Assembly (NCBI RefSeq): GCF_000423545.1 | Contig: NZ_AUIE01000001.1 | Span: 62,001 to 126,000, forward strand | Direction of reading: 5' to 3' | Length of the DNA stretch: 64,000 nucleotides | Source of the DNA: Metapseudomonas resinovorans DSM 21078 | GTDB lineage: Bacteria > Pseudomonadota > Gammaproteobacteria > Pseudomonadales > Pseudomonadaceae | Shown here: piece after piece, positions 40,865 to 49,385 of the stretch | How positions within the stretch are numbered: position 1 is the stretch's first letter | Layout of the letters: every line of letters begins with the position of its first letter | Notes under the pieces: model-generated | What the model was told of the DNA's origin: nothing | Database searches by the model: none | What the model saw: the letters and a program-made list of their open reading frames with translations, nothing else | Program-made: the position numbers and the translations under genes

Positions 40865-41701
40865 TTACTGGAGCAGGCCCATAGCCGCCTCCATGGCGGC
40901 GGAGAGGTCTTCGTCGGCCTGCATGTCGACGTTCGGGTCGAGGCCGAGCTTGGCGAATGCGGGCACCTGGCTCCAGTCCAGTTGGGTGTAGGGGTGCTCG
41001 CTGCCGAGGTAGCTCTGCAGGGTGGCCACCTGGACGATGTCGATGTAGTCGACGCGTGCCGAGTTGCGGCTGAAGTCCAGGTACTGGCTGGGCACTGCGG
41101 CGATCGGCTCGGGGAACTCCCAGGCGCGCAGGATGCGGTCGCCGATCAGCGGGTGGATGCGCTCGATCACATGATTGAGGCTGATGGAGTCGGCCAGCAG
41201 CTCGTTGTGTTCCTCGGCATAGGTGAGGATGGGCAGCACGCCGATCTGGTGCACCAGGCCAGCCAGGGTCGCCTGGTCGGGCATCAGGCGGGTGTAGTGG
41301 CGGCAGAGCACGTGGCAAATGCCGGCGATTTCGGTGCTCTTGTTCCAGACTTCGCGCATCTTGCGGTCGACCACGTCCGTGGTGGCCTGGAACATCTGCT
41401 CCATGGCCAGGCCGGTGGCCAGGTTGCTGGTGTAGTTGATGCCCAGCCGGCTGATGGCCATCTGCAGGTCGGTGATTTCCTTGTTGGTGCGCAACAGCGG
41501 GCTGTTCACCACCTTGATGATGCGGGCAGTCAACGCGGCGTCGTTTCCAATCACCTTGGTCAGGTCCTGGATGCCGGCGTTCGGGTCTTCGGCGGTCTCG
41601 CGCACCTTCAGCGCGACTTCCGGTAGGGTCGGAAGCACCAGTTCATCGCTTTCGATGGCCTGGGTGAGCTCTTGTAGGACTTTGTCGGCAAGCTTGCTCA
41701 T
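40865..41701 (-). CDS. HDOD-domain signalling protein
   Basis: 278-residue cytoplasmic protein. The HDOD domain spans most of it: LPTLPEVALKVRETAEDPNAGIQDLTKVIGNDAALTARIIKVVNSP, then LQMAISRLGINYTSNLATGLAMEQMF, and LAGLVHQIGVLPILTYAEEH. The ATG at 41701 (MSKLADKVLQELTQAIES) begins the conserved region; upstream in-frame sequence reads into the neighbouring gene. HDOD proteins of this length are common in Pseudomonas signalling. Target unknown. Confidence 0.8.
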   Translation of the reverse strand: MSKLADKVLQELTQAIESDELVLPTLPEVALKVRETAEDPNAGIQDLTKVIGNDAALTARIIKVVNSPLLRTNKEITDLQMAISRLGINYTSNLATGLAMEQMFQATTDVVDRKMREVWNKSTEIAGICHVLCRHYTRLMPDQATLAGLVHQIGVLPILTYAEEHNELLADSISLNHVIERIHPLIGDRILRAWEFPEPIAAVPSQYLDFSRNSARVDYIDIVQVATLQSYLGSEHPYTQLDWSQVPAFAKLGLDPNVDMQADEDLSAAMEAAMGLLQ

Positions 41702-41733
41702 TGGATATCTCGTCAGTGGCCGGCAGGGGGTAG

Positions 41734-42675
41734 CTAGCGTTGGATTTCGCGGTCGGCGTCCAGCGTGTAGGGCAGGTCGAGCAGGCTTAGCGCCGGGCCA
41801 TCGGCCGTGCCGAGGTGGATGCGCCCGTCGTTCACGGCGTCTTCCTGCAACACGGCGAGCAGCTCGCAACCGTCCGTCGTCGGGGCGGCCAACACCACTT
41901 CACCCACCGAACTCTGGTGCACCGGGGAAAAGAGCTCGACGCCCGGTTGGGGCCGCTCGCCTGCAGCCAGTGCCAGGCGGTAGAGACGACGCTTGAGCTT
42001 GCCCAGGTACTGCATGCGGGCGACGATTTCCTGGCCGGTATAGCAGCCTTTCTTGAAGCTGACGCCGCCGAGCGCCTGGAGGTTGATCATCTGCGGGATG
42101 AACAGCTCACGGGTAGCACCGAACACCTGGCCGATGCCCGCGCGCACCTGGGCCAGCAGCCAGGCGTCCAGCGGTGCCTGTGGCAGTTGCGCAGCCAGGC
42201 GGGCTTCCAGGGTGGTGGCTTCTCCCGAGGGGGCCCAGAGTTCGGCGCGGCCGTCGGAGAGGCGTACGGCGATCAGGTCGCCTTCGCGAGTGACGCTGTC
42301 AGCGGACTGCGGCAGGTCCAGGCCCAAGGCGAGCAGGGCGCCATCGCCCTGGCTGAGGCCGAAGCGCACCCAGTTGGCGCTTTCATCGGTCAGGGTGGAC
42401 TTGGAAAAGACGGCGTATTTTTTAAGGTCGGCCAGTTGGGCTTCGACCAGGTCACTGGCCAGGGCCAGCAGGAAGCCCTCGCCCTGGGTGAGGATGCGGA
42501 AGCTGGAGATCATTCGGCCCTTGGGCGTGCAGCGGGCGCCCAGGCTGGTGGTGGTCTCGTCCAGATAGCTGAGGTTGCAGGTCACCTGGCCCTGGAGGAA
42601 TTTCGCGGCATCCACGCCGCGGACGGCGAGCAGGCCTTCGTGGGAGAGCGGACAGAAGAATGCTGAGTCGGCCAT
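41734..42675 (-). CDS. ygfZ: YgfZ-family folate-dependent Fe-S cluster protein
   Basis: 313-residue GcvT-like protein. The family signature KGCYTGQEIVARMQYLGKLKRRLYRL is present, with the conserved Cys of the KGCYTGQE motif. YgfZ uses tetrahydrofolate to help assemble or repair certain Fe-S enzymes. The ATG at 42675 gives MADSAFFCPLSHEGLL; another ATG pair near 42711 is possible. It is divergent from sdhE. Confidence 0.9.
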   Translation of the reverse strand: MADSAFFCPLSHEGLLAVRGVDAAKFLQGQVTCNLSYLDETTTSLGARCTPKGRMISSFRILTQGEGFLLALASDLVEAQLADLKKYAVFSKSTLTDESANWVRFGLSQGDGALLALGLDLPQSADSVTREGDLIAVRLSDGRAELWAPSGEATTLEARLAAQLPQAPLDAWLLAQVRAGIGQVFGATRELFIPQMINLQALGGVSFKKGCYTGQEIVARMQYLGKLKRRLYRLALAAGERPQPGVELFSPVHQSSVGEVVLAAPTTDGCELLAVLQEDAVNDGRIHLGTADGPALSLLDLPYTLDADREIQR

Positions 42676-42761
42676 TGCGGATCGCTGGAAAAATGTCTGG
42701 GGCGTCATCATAGAGTTCCGCTGGTGGCTTGTCAGCGGGTGCCCGGGGCGACGGCTGTGGT

Positions 42762-42767
42762 TATAAT
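42762..42767 (+). promoter_or_regulatory. Candidate -10 of the sdhE promoter
   Basis: A perfect TATAAT lies 28 bases upstream of the sdhE start codon in the divergent gap with ygfZ. No good -35 lies at the normal spacing, so the assignment is tentative. Confidence 0.4.
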
Positions 42768-42794
42768 GCGCGCCTCTTTCCTGGAGGCGCTGTG

Positions 42795-43049
42795 ATGGCC
42801 GACTCAATTGAACTGAACCGACTCTTCTGGCACAGCCGTCGCGGCATGCTTGAACTGGACGTGCTGCTGGTGCCCTTCGTGAAGGAGGTGTATCCGAGCC
42901 TCGACGCCGAAGACCAGGCTCGTTACCGCAAGCTGCTGGAATGCGAGGACCAGGATATGTTCGGCTGGTTCATGCAGCGCGGCGAGCCGGAAGATGCGGA
43001 TCTGCGCCGCATGGTTCGCATGATCCTGGACCGTGTCCAGCCCAAGTAA
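42795..43049 (+). CDS. sdhE: FAD assembly factor SdhE
   Basis: 84-residue protein of the SdhE/YgfY family that attaches FAD covalently to succinate dehydrogenase flavoprotein. The conserved RGMLELD motif (RGxxE) lies at residues 16-22, and the rest is the five-helix fold with [17 protein letters not shown] seven bases upstream supports the start at 42795. It overlaps the following ygfX-like gene by 17 bases, an arrangement like the E. coli sdhE-ygfX pair. Confidence 0.93.
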   Translation: MADSIELNRLFWHSRRGMLELDVLLVPFVKEVYPSLDAEDQARYRKLLECEDQDMFGWFMQRGEPEDADLRRMVRMILDRVQPK

Positions 43050-43485
43050 CACCTTCGAATGCCACTGGCGCCCATCGCGGCGCCTGCTGGCGCTCTACCT
43101 GATCCTCTCATGCCTGGCGGTCCTGGCCCTGTCGGTTGCCAATGTTCCTCTCTGGGCGCGGATTGCCGGCTTCATGGCTTGCGCGGTGCACGCCGCCTGG
43201 TGCCTACCCAGGCAGATTCTTCTGACCTCTCCCAACGCCTTTACCGGCTTGCGTCTTGACGACGACGGCTGGCAGCTCTGGTGCGCGGCCGATGGCTGGC
43301 GGCCGGTGCAGTTGCGCCCGGACAGCCTGGCGCTGCCGTTGGCGGTGATCCTGCGCTTCCGCGTGCCGGGGCAGTGGTGGGGGAGGGGGCTGTGCATACC
43401 GGCGGATGCCCTGCATCAGGAGCAGCACCGCCGGTTGCGGGTGAGGTTGGCGTTCAGTCGCCGAAGATGGGCGGAACCAGAATAG
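43033..43485 (+). CDS. YgfX-like membrane protein
   Basis: 150-residue protein starting with GTG inside sdhE. Two adjacent TM helices ([18 protein letters not shown] and [18 protein letters not shown]) are followed by a soluble C-terminal domain. Position and fold match YgfX, the partner of SdhE. In E. coli that protein is reported to affect cell-shape proteins. The 3' end overlaps the convergent nadB by 32 bases. Confidence 0.75.
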   Translation: MSSPSNTFECHWRPSRRLLALYLILSCLAVLALSVANVPLWARIAGFMACAVHAAWCLPRQILLTSPNAFTGLRLDDDGWQLWCAADGWRPVQLRPDSLALPLAVILRFRVPGQWWGRGLCIPADALHQEQHRRLRVRLAFSRRRWAEPE

Positions 43486-45070
43486 TGTCCTTGGCCTCGG
43501 GCAGCAGATCCGGATAGTCCAGGGTGTAATGAAGGCCACGGCTCTCGTGGCGCTGCATGGCCGAGCGGATCATCAGTTCCGCCACCTGCGCCAGGTTGCG
43601 CAGTTCGATCAGGTCGCGGCTGACTTTGTAATTGCTATAGAACTCGTCGATTTCGCTGAGTAGCAGGCGTACCCGGTGCTGGGCGCGCTGCAGGCGTTTG
43701 TTGGTGCGCACGATGCCGACGTAGTCCCACATGAAACGCCGAAGTTCGTCCCAATTGTGCGCAATGATCACGTCCTCGTCCGAGTCGGTCACCTGGCTGG
43801 CGTCCCAGGTTGGAAGGTGGGTGGGCATCGGCACTTCGCCCAGTTGGCTGAGGATGTCCGTCGCGGCCGAACGGCCATACACGAAGCATTCCAGCAGGGA
43901 GTTGCTGGCCATGCGGTTGGCGCCGTGCAGGCCAGTGAAACTGGTCTCTCCGATGGCGTAGAGGCCGGGGATGTCGGTTCGCCCCTGCTGATCCACCACC
44001 ACGCCGCCGCAGGTGTAGTGGGCCGCCGGTACCACTGGAATCGGCTCACGGGTGATATCGATTCCGAAGTCCAGGCAGCGCTCGTAGACCGTGGGGAAGT
44101 GGCTCTTCACGAACTCGGCTGGCTTGTGGCTGATGTCCAGGTAGACGCAGTCCACGCCCAGGCGCTTCATCTCATGGTCGATGGCGCGGGCCACCACATC
44201 GCGCGGGGCCAGTTCGGCGCGCGGGTGGAAACGCTGCATGAAGCGTTCGCCATTGGGCAGCTTGAGCAGGCCACCTTCGCCGCGCACGGCTTCAGTGATC
44301 AGGAAGCTCTTTGCCTGAGGGTGATAAAGGCAGGTGGGGTGGAACTGGTTGAATTCCAGGTTGCCCACCCGACAACCGGCGCGCCAGGCCATGGCGATGC
44401 CGTCACCGCAGGCACTGTCGGGGTTGCTCGTATAGAGGTAGACCTTGGCCGCGCCGCCGGAAGCGAGCACGGTGAAGCGGGAATGGAAGGTATCCACTTC
44501 GCCATTGTTGCGGTTCAGCACGTAGGCGCCCAGGCAGCGCTGACCCTCGCGGCCGAGCTTGCGCTCGGTGATCAGGTCGACGGCGACGCGCTGTTCCAGT
44601 AGCTGGATGTTCGGCCGTTTCTTCGCCTGCTCCAGCAGGGTGTTGAAAATGGCAGCGCCAGTGGCGTCGGCAGCATGAATGATGCGCCGGTGGCTGTGGC
44701 CGCCTTCGCGGGTGAGGTGGAATTCGAAGCCGCCGTCTTCGCGGGCGCTTTCATCGTCGCGGGTGAAGGGCACACCCTGGTCGATCAGCCATTGGATGGC
44801 CGCCCGGCTGTGCTCTACCGTGAAGCGCACGGCGTCTTCGCGGCACAGGCCGGCGCCTGCGATCAAGGTGTCTTCGACGTGGGAATCGACTGTGTCGGTG
44901 TCGTCCAGCACAGCAGCCACACCGCCCTGGGCCCAGTAGGTCGACCCATTGCTGAGGTCGGCCTTGCTCAGTACGACGATGTTCAGGTGCGAGGGCAGGG
45001 TGAGGGCCAGGGTCAGGCCGGCGGCGCCGCTGCCGATGACCAGTACGTCATGCTGGAAATGTTGGCTCAT
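43454..45070 (-). CDS. nadB: L-aspartate oxidase
   Basis: FAD enzyme of NAD biosynthesis, oxidising L-aspartate to iminoaspartate; 538 residues, normal length. The FAD-binding motif is [18 protein letters not shown]. Family motifs include [20 protein letters not shown], the active-site region [19 protein letters not shown] and [27 protein letters not shown]. The ATG at 45070 leads into the Rossmann motif. It is divergent from algU. Confidence 0.96.
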   Translation of the reverse strand: MSQHFQHDVLVIGSGAAGLTLALTLPSHLNIVVLSKADLSNGSTYWAQGGVAAVLDDTDTVDSHVEDTLIAGAGLCREDAVRFTVEHSRAAIQWLIDQGVPFTRDDESAREDGGFEFHLTREGGHSHRRIIHAADATGAAIFNTLLEQAKKRPNIQLLEQRVAVDLITERKLGREGQRCLGAYVLNRNNGEVDTFHSRFTVLASGGAAKVYLYTSNPDSACGDGIAMAWRAGCRVGNLEFNQFHPTCLYHPQAKSFLITEAVRGEGGLLKLPNGERFMQRFHPRAELAPRDVVARAIDHEMKRLGVDCVYLDISHKPAEFVKSHFPTVYERCLDFGIDITREPIPVVPAAHYTCGGVVVDQQGRTDIPGLYAIGETSFTGLHGANRMASNSLLECFVYGRSAATDILSQLGEVPMPTHLPTWDASQVTDSDEDVIIAHNWDELRRFMWDYVGIVRTNKRLQRAQHRVRLLLSEIDEFYSNYKVSRDLIELRNLAQVAELMIRSAMQRHESRGLHYTLDYPDLLPEAKDTILVPPIFGD

Positions 45071-45098
45071 GTCGGTTCCCGCGAAAAAAGCGGCGGCT

Positions 45099-45126
45099 AG
45101 TATATAGCCGGGGTGGGCGGCACAAT
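45099..45126 (-). promoter_or_regulatory. Candidate nadB promoter
   Basis: On the minus strand TATACT (45104-45099) forms a good -10, with TTGTGC about 15 bases further upstream as a weak -35. It lies 29 bases from the nadB start. Confidence 0.35.
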
Positions 45127-45156
45127 AGCGCGCTTATGATCCTGCGTGGTGCCACG

Positions 45157-45183
45157 GAACTTTTTTAGTCGTTCAGGTTCCAT
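45157..45183 (+). promoter_or_regulatory. AlgU-dependent promoter P1 of algU
   Basis: GAACTT (45157-45162), a 16-base spacer and TCCAT (45179-45183) match the sigma-22 (AlgU/RpoE) consensus and the layout of the autoregulated algU P1 promoter of P. aeruginosa. The 380-base gap 45071-45451 holds no gene; it carries the nadB and algU control regions. Confidence 0.7.
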
Positions 45184-45365
45184 TCAGGGTCACCATTTTG
45201 AAGAGACGGTGCTTGCTTACACTTACGCAACGAATGCACATGAAATGTGCAGCCCGGATGCCTGTAGATCAAGCGACTTATATTCGGCGCAGCATGGCCG
45301 CAGGCTCTGCTGCGTCATTCCGTGCAGATGAAAAAACAATCTGCAGGAAGCTTGCTTGGAGGGGA

Positions 45366-45392
45366 GAACTTTTGCGCAACGCCCGAGTCTAT
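45366..45392 (+). promoter_or_regulatory. Second AlgU-dependent promoter (P3-like) of algU
   Basis: GAACTT (45366-45371), a 16-base spacer and TCTAT (45388-45392) form a second sigma-22-type promoter about 60 bases upstream of the algU start. Confidence 0.7.
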
Positions 45393-45451
45393 TTTGGCAA
45401 GCCGATCCACTGGCTGGCGCAGCACCCCTTCGAGATCGACGAGGAGTGTTC

Positions 45452-46033
45452 ATGCTAACCCAGGAAGAGGATCAGCAGCTGGTCGAACGGGTGCAGCAGG
45501 GCGACAAGCGGGCTTTTGATCTGCTGGTGTTGAAGTACCAGCACAAGATTCTCGGGCTGATCGTGCGATTCGTGCATGACGCCCAGGAAGCCCAGGACGT
45601 AGCCCAGGAAGCCTTCATCAAGGCTTACCGCGCGCTCGGAAACTTCCGCGGCGACAGTGCGTTTTATACGTGGCTGTACCGCATCGCCATCAACACGGCG
45701 AAAAACCATCTGGTGGCGCGTGGAAGACGCCCGCCAGACAGTGATGTAAGTGCTGAGGACGCCGAGTTTTATGACGGTGACCACGCCCTCAAGGATATCG
45801 AGTCGCCGGAGCGAGCCCTGCTCCGCGACGAGATCGAGGCCACAGTGCACCGGAGCATCCAGCAACTGCCGGAAGATTTGCGCACGGCGCTAACCCTGCG
45901 CGAATTCGATGGTCTTAGTTATGAAGACATTGCCAGCGTCATGCAGTGTCCGGTGGGTACTGTGCGATCCCGTATCTTCAGAGCGCGGGAAGCCATCGAT
46001 AAAGCCTTGCAACCCTTGTTGCATGGAACCTGA
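45452..46033 (+). CDS. algU: ECF sigma factor AlgU (RpoE/sigma-22)
   Basis: Extracytoplasmic-function sigma factor, 193 residues, the same size as P. aeruginosa AlgU. Region 2 reads DLLVLKYQHKILGLIVRFVHDAQEAQDVAQEAFIKAYRAL, and region 4 has LREFDGLSYEDIASVMQCPVGTVRSRIFRAREAI. It directs envelope-stress and alginate genes and is held inactive by MucA, encoded next. GAGGAG lies upstream of the ATG at 45452. It is preceded by two promoters it should itself recognise. Confidence 0.97.
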   Translation: MLTQEEDQQLVERVQQGDKRAFDLLVLKYQHKILGLIVRFVHDAQEAQDVAQEAFIKAYRALGNFRGDSAFYTWLYRIAINTAKNHLVARGRRPPDSDVSAEDAEFYDGDHALKDIESPERALLRDEIEATVHRSIQQLPEDLRTALTLREFDGLSYEDIASVMQCPVGTVRSRIFRAREAIDKALQPLLHGT

Positions 46034-46064
46034 GACAGCGGCGACAGCCAAGAGGGGAACCGCC

Positions 46065-46658
46065 ATGAGTCGTGAAGCTTTGCAGGAATCGCTGTCCGCG
46101 GTGATGGATAACGAGGCGGACGAACTGGAGCTGCGTCGAGTTCTCGCCGCCAGCGAAGATCAAGAACTACGGGCTACCTGGTCGCGTTACCAGATTGCCC
46201 GTGCCGTGATGCACAAGGAGCTGCTGGAGCCGCGCCTGGACATCGCTGCCGCGGTATCGGCCGCCCTGGCCGAAGAAGCCGCGCCGCCGGCGAAGGTGGT
46301 ACGCGGTCCGTGGCGCAGCCTGGGACGACTGGCCGTTGCCGCTTCGGTGACCGTGGCTGTGCTGGCCGGTGTACGCCTGTATAACCAGGACGAGGTCGTA
46401 GGCACCCAGCAGCTGGCGCAGCAGCAGGGCAGCCAACCCACGATGGTTATGCCGCAGGCGCAGAAAGGTGCCGTTCTGGCTGGCTATAGTGAAGATGCCC
46501 AGCAGGTTCAGCAGCCCATCGGCGCGACACAGTCGTCTTCCGGTTGGCACGAGAAGCGTTTGCCGGCCTACTTGCGGCAGCACGCGCAGCAGGCTGCGAT
46601 GAGTGGTAGCGATAGCGCATTGCCCTATGCCCGTGCTGCCAGTCTGGAGAGCCGCTGA
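46065..46658 (+). CDS. mucA: Anti-sigma factor MucA
   Basis: Inner-membrane anti-sigma factor, 197 residues. The N-terminal AlgU-binding domain begins MSREALQESLSAVMDNEADELELRRVLAA. One TM helix (LGRLAVAASVTVAVLAGVRLY, about 85-105) separates it from a periplasmic domain that binds MucB. It is full length (P. aeruginosa MucA has 194 residues), so no mucoid-type truncation is seen. It lies 31 bases after algU in the same operon. Regulated proteolysis releases AlgU under envelope stress. Confidence 0.95.
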   Translation: MSREALQESLSAVMDNEADELELRRVLAASEDQELRATWSRYQIARAVMHKELLEPRLDIAAAVSAALAEEAAPPAKVVRGPWRSLGRLAVAASVTVAVLAGVRLYNQDEVVGTQQLAQQQGSQPTMVMPQAQKGAVLAGYSEDAQQVQQPIGATQSSSGWHEKRLPAYLRQHAQQAAMSGSDSALPYARAASLESR

Positions 46659-46666
46659 GGAGGAAC

Positions 46667-47617
46667 ATGCGCGCACTTCCGGTATTCATCTTGCTAGGCG
46701 GCTGGCTGGCCCAATCAGCCCAGGCCGCTGACGCTCAGGACTGGCTGCAGCGCCTCGCTGACGCGGAGCAGCGCCAGAGTTTCCAGGGAACTTTCGTCTA
46801 CGAACGAAATGGGAGTTTCTCCACCCATGAGGTCTGGCATCAGGTCCAGGAGGGTGGGGAAGTGCGCGAGCGTCTGTTACAGCTCGATGGCCCGGCGCAA
46901 GAGGTGGTGCGCGTCAATGGACGCGCCCAGTGCGTGAGTGGCTCCCTTTCCGATCAGATGTCCGATGGTCAGGCCTGGCCCGCCCGTACGCTCGATGCCA
47001 AGCAGCTTTCCGAATGGTATGACCTGCGCCTGGCTGGCGAATCTCGCGTAGCCGGTCGACCGGCCATGGTCCTGACCCTGGCTCCCCGTGATCAGCATCG
47101 TTATGGCTTCGAGCTGCATCTGGATCGTGACACCGGCTTGCCGCTCAAGTCCCTTCTCCTGAGCGACAAGGGACAGTTGCTGGAACGGTTCCAGTTCACT
47201 CGCATCAATACCACGACCCCCCCGGCTGATGCCGACCTGCAGCCCAGTTCGAGCTGCAAGTCTGTGCGCGTCAGCGAGACGCAGGCCGACAAGCCAGCCC
47301 ATTGGCGCTCCGAATGGCTGCCGCCGGGCTTCAGTCTGACCAGCGCGCAGGAGCGTCGCAGCCCGGCATCGTCCGATCCTGTGTCCAGCCTGCTCTACAG
47401 CGATGGCCTGGCACGTTTCTCGGTGTTCCTCGAGCCGCTGCATGGCGCAGTGGTCGAAGATGCACGCAGCCAGTTGGGGCCGACAGTGATGGTGTCCAAG
47501 CGGCTCAGTACTGCGGACGGCGACGTGATGGTGACTGTGGTCGGCGAAATCCCGCTGGGAACGGCCGAACGGGTCGCCCTGTCCATGCGGGCAGTGGAGG
47601 CATCTGCGACACAATGA
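46667..47617 (+). CDS. mucB: Periplasmic regulator MucB (RseB-like)
   Basis: 316-residue exported protein with signal peptide MRALPVFILLGGWLAQSAQA. The MucB/RseB fold shows LQRLADAEQRQSFQGTFVYERNGSFSTHEVWHQVQ and a smaller C-terminal domain with RFSVFLEPL. It binds the periplasmic part of MucA and protects it from site-1 cleavage, sensing lipid signals. AGGAGGAAC precedes the ATG, eight bases after mucA. Confidence 0.95.
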   Translation: MRALPVFILLGGWLAQSAQAADAQDWLQRLADAEQRQSFQGTFVYERNGSFSTHEVWHQVQEGGEVRERLLQLDGPAQEVVRVNGRAQCVSGSLSDQMSDGQAWPARTLDAKQLSEWYDLRLAGESRVAGRPAMVLTLAPRDQHRYGFELHLDRDTGLPLKSLLLSDKGQLLERFQFTRINTTTPPADADLQPSSSCKSVRVSETQADKPAHWRSEWLPPGFSLTSAQERRSPASSDPVSSLLYSDGLARFSVFLEPLHGAVVEDARSQLGPTVMVSKRLSTADGDVMVTVVGEIPLGTAERVALSMRAVEASATQ

Positions 47618-47695
47618 TCCCTGCTACAGGATCTATAACCGCATCGCGGTGCGGGCGTTTCGGCTCCCGCTTTGTCTTTTTCACGATGTTCCACC

Positions 47696-47721
47696 GAGCC
47701 TGGGGCTGACGCTCCGGGCTC
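47696..47721 (+). terminator. Intrinsic terminator between mucB and mucD
   Basis: The arms GAGCCTGGGGC and GCTCCGGGCTC fold into an 11-pair stem (with G-T pairs) around TGAC, followed by GTTTTGCTTTTATG. A weaker hairpin with TTTGTCTTTTT precedes it near 47652-47675. The algU-mucA-mucB transcript should largely stop here. Confidence 0.75.
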
Positions 47722-47803
47722 GTTTTGCTTTTATGTTTCTGCTTTGCTCGTCGGGCCGGGCGGCTCGGCGAGTTCATACCACTCGTTATGCGACGGGAGC
47801 TGT

Positions 47804-49234
47804 ATGTCGATGCTTAACCTTAAATCCTGCATGACTGCCATGGCAGCCTTGCTGTTGCTTGGTCAAACCCTTGTGGCTCGTGCCGAATTGCCGGACTTCA
47901 CGCCTCTCGTCGAAGAGGCGTCTCCGGCAGTCGTCAACATCAGTACCCGGCAGAAGCTGCCCCAACGTGGTGCGGCCGGGGCCCAAGTGATGCCGGACCT
48001 GGAGGGTCTGCCGCCGATGCTGCGCGAATTTTTCGAGCGCAACATGCCGCAGATGCCGCGTAATCCGCAGGGAGGTCGCCAGCGCGAAGCACAGTCGCTT
48101 GGTTCTGGCTTCATCATCTCCAGGGACGGTTATGTCCTGACCAACAACCACGTGGTGGCTGACGCCGATGAGATCATCGTGCGCCTGTCCGACCGCAGCG
48201 AGCTGGAAGCCAAGTTGATTGGTGCCGATCCGCGTACCGACGTGGCATTGCTGAAGGTCGAGGGCAAGGACCTGCCGATCGTGAAGATCGGTAAATCCGA
48301 CGAGCTCAAGGTGGGCAGCTGGGTGCTGGCCATCGGTTCGCCGTTCGGCTTCGACCACTCGGTGACGGCCGGTATCGTCAGCGCCAAGGGGCGTAGCCTG
48401 CCGAACGAGAACTATGTGCCGTTCATCCAGACCGACGTCGCCATCAACCCGGGCAACTCCGGTGGCCCGCTGTTCAACCTGGATGGCGAAGTGGTTGGTA
48501 TCAACTCGCAGATATTCACCCGCTCCGGTGGCTTCATGGGGTTGTCTTTCGCCATCCCGATCGACGTTGCCATGAGCGTCGCGGATCAGCTGAAGTCCGA
48601 GGGTAAGGTGAACCGCGGCTGGCTCGGCGTCGTGATCCAGGAAGTGAATAAAGACCTGGCCGAATCCTTTGGTCTGGATAAACCTGCCGGTGCGCTGGTG
48701 GCCCAGGTTCAGGAAGGTGGCCCGGCAGCCAAGGGCGGCCTGCAGGTGGGGGATGTCATTCTCAGCATGAATGGTCAGCCCATTGTGGTTTCCGCTGACC
48801 TGCCGCACCTGGTCGGAAATCTCAAGCCGGGTAGCAAGATCAGGCTGGAAGTCGTGCGTGGCGGTAGTCGCAAGACCCTCGATATGGCCATTGGTGCCCT
48901 GCCGGAAGATGGCGAGGAAATGGCCGCCGCAACCGGCGATGGCGTCGAACGCAACATTAATCGCCTTGGTGTGAGCGTGGTCGAACTGACCGATGAGCAG
49001 AAAAAGGCGCTGGATATCCAGGGTGGCGTTGTGATCAAGGAGGTCCAGGACGGTCCGGCGGCCATGATGGGCCTGCGTCCGGGTGATGTGATCACCCACT
49101 TGAACAATCAGGCCATCACCTCGGCCAAGGCTTTCACCCAGGTGGCGAAGGAGCTGCCGAAGAACCGTTCGGTATCCATGCGCGTACTGCGTCAGGGTCG
49201 TGCCAGCTTCATCACCTTCAAACTGGCCGAATAG
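47804..49234 (+). CDS. mucD: Periplasmic serine protease MucD (DegP-like)
   Basis: HtrA-family protease, 476 residues, with signal peptide ending near LVARA. The catalytic triad is His116 (VLTNNHVVADAD), Asp146 (ADPRTDVALLKV) and Ser219 (NPGNSGGPLFN). Two PDZ domains follow (about 270-365 and 385-470). It degrades misfolded envelope proteins and dampens AlgU signalling. GGGAG supports the ATG at 47804. A second ATG follows six bases later. mucC, which lies between mucB and mucD in P. aeruginosa, is missing here. Confidence 0.95.
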   Translation: MSMLNLKSCMTAMAALLLLGQTLVARAELPDFTPLVEEASPAVVNISTRQKLPQRGAAGAQVMPDLEGLPPMLREFFERNMPQMPRNPQGGRQREAQSLGSGFIISRDGYVLTNNHVVADADEIIVRLSDRSELEAKLIGADPRTDVALLKVEGKDLPIVKIGKSDELKVGSWVLAIGSPFGFDHSVTAGIVSAKGRSLPNENYVPFIQTDVAINPGNSGGPLFNLDGEVVGINSQIFTRSGGFMGLSFAIPIDVAMSVADQLKSEGKVNRGWLGVVIQEVNKDLAESFGLDKPAGALVAQVQEGGPAAKGGLQVGDVILSMNGQPIVVSADLPHLVGNLKPGSKIRLEVVRGGSRKTLDMAIGALPEDGEEMAAATGDGVERNINRLGVSVVELTDEQKKALDIQGGVVIKEVQDGPAAMMGLRPGDVITHLNNQAITSAKAFTQVAKELPKNRSVSMRVLRQGRASFITFKLAE

Positions 49235-49252
49235 CGCGGTTGCAGTGCATAA

Positions 49253-49276
49253 GGGCGGCCAATGGCCGCCCTTTTT
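49253..49276 (+). terminator. Intrinsic terminator after mucD
   Basis: GGGCGGCC and GGCCGCCC form an 8-bp perfect stem with loop AAT, followed directly by TTTTT. It is the clearest rho-independent terminator in the window, 18 bases past the mucD stop. Confidence 0.9.
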
Positions 49277-49301
49277 CGTTTATGCCTTCCGCCGCATGGG
49301 C

Positions 49302-49331
49302 GTGACGGGCTGGCCGCCGATCAGGTAAACT
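49302..49331 (+). promoter_or_regulatory. Candidate lepA promoter
   Basis: GTGACG (49302-49307) as a -35 and TAAACT (49326-49331) as a -10 are separated by 18 bases, 54 bases upstream of the lepA start and just after the mucD terminator. Confidence 0.45.
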
Positions 49332-49385
49332 CCCCCGCTATTTTTCGGCGAGCAACCTGCTTGCGGCTTTCTTGAGTGTTGACCT

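Noticed and set aside
46065-46658. A possible mucoid-type mucA truncation
   Set aside because: The frame is complete at 197 residues with TM and periplasmic domains.
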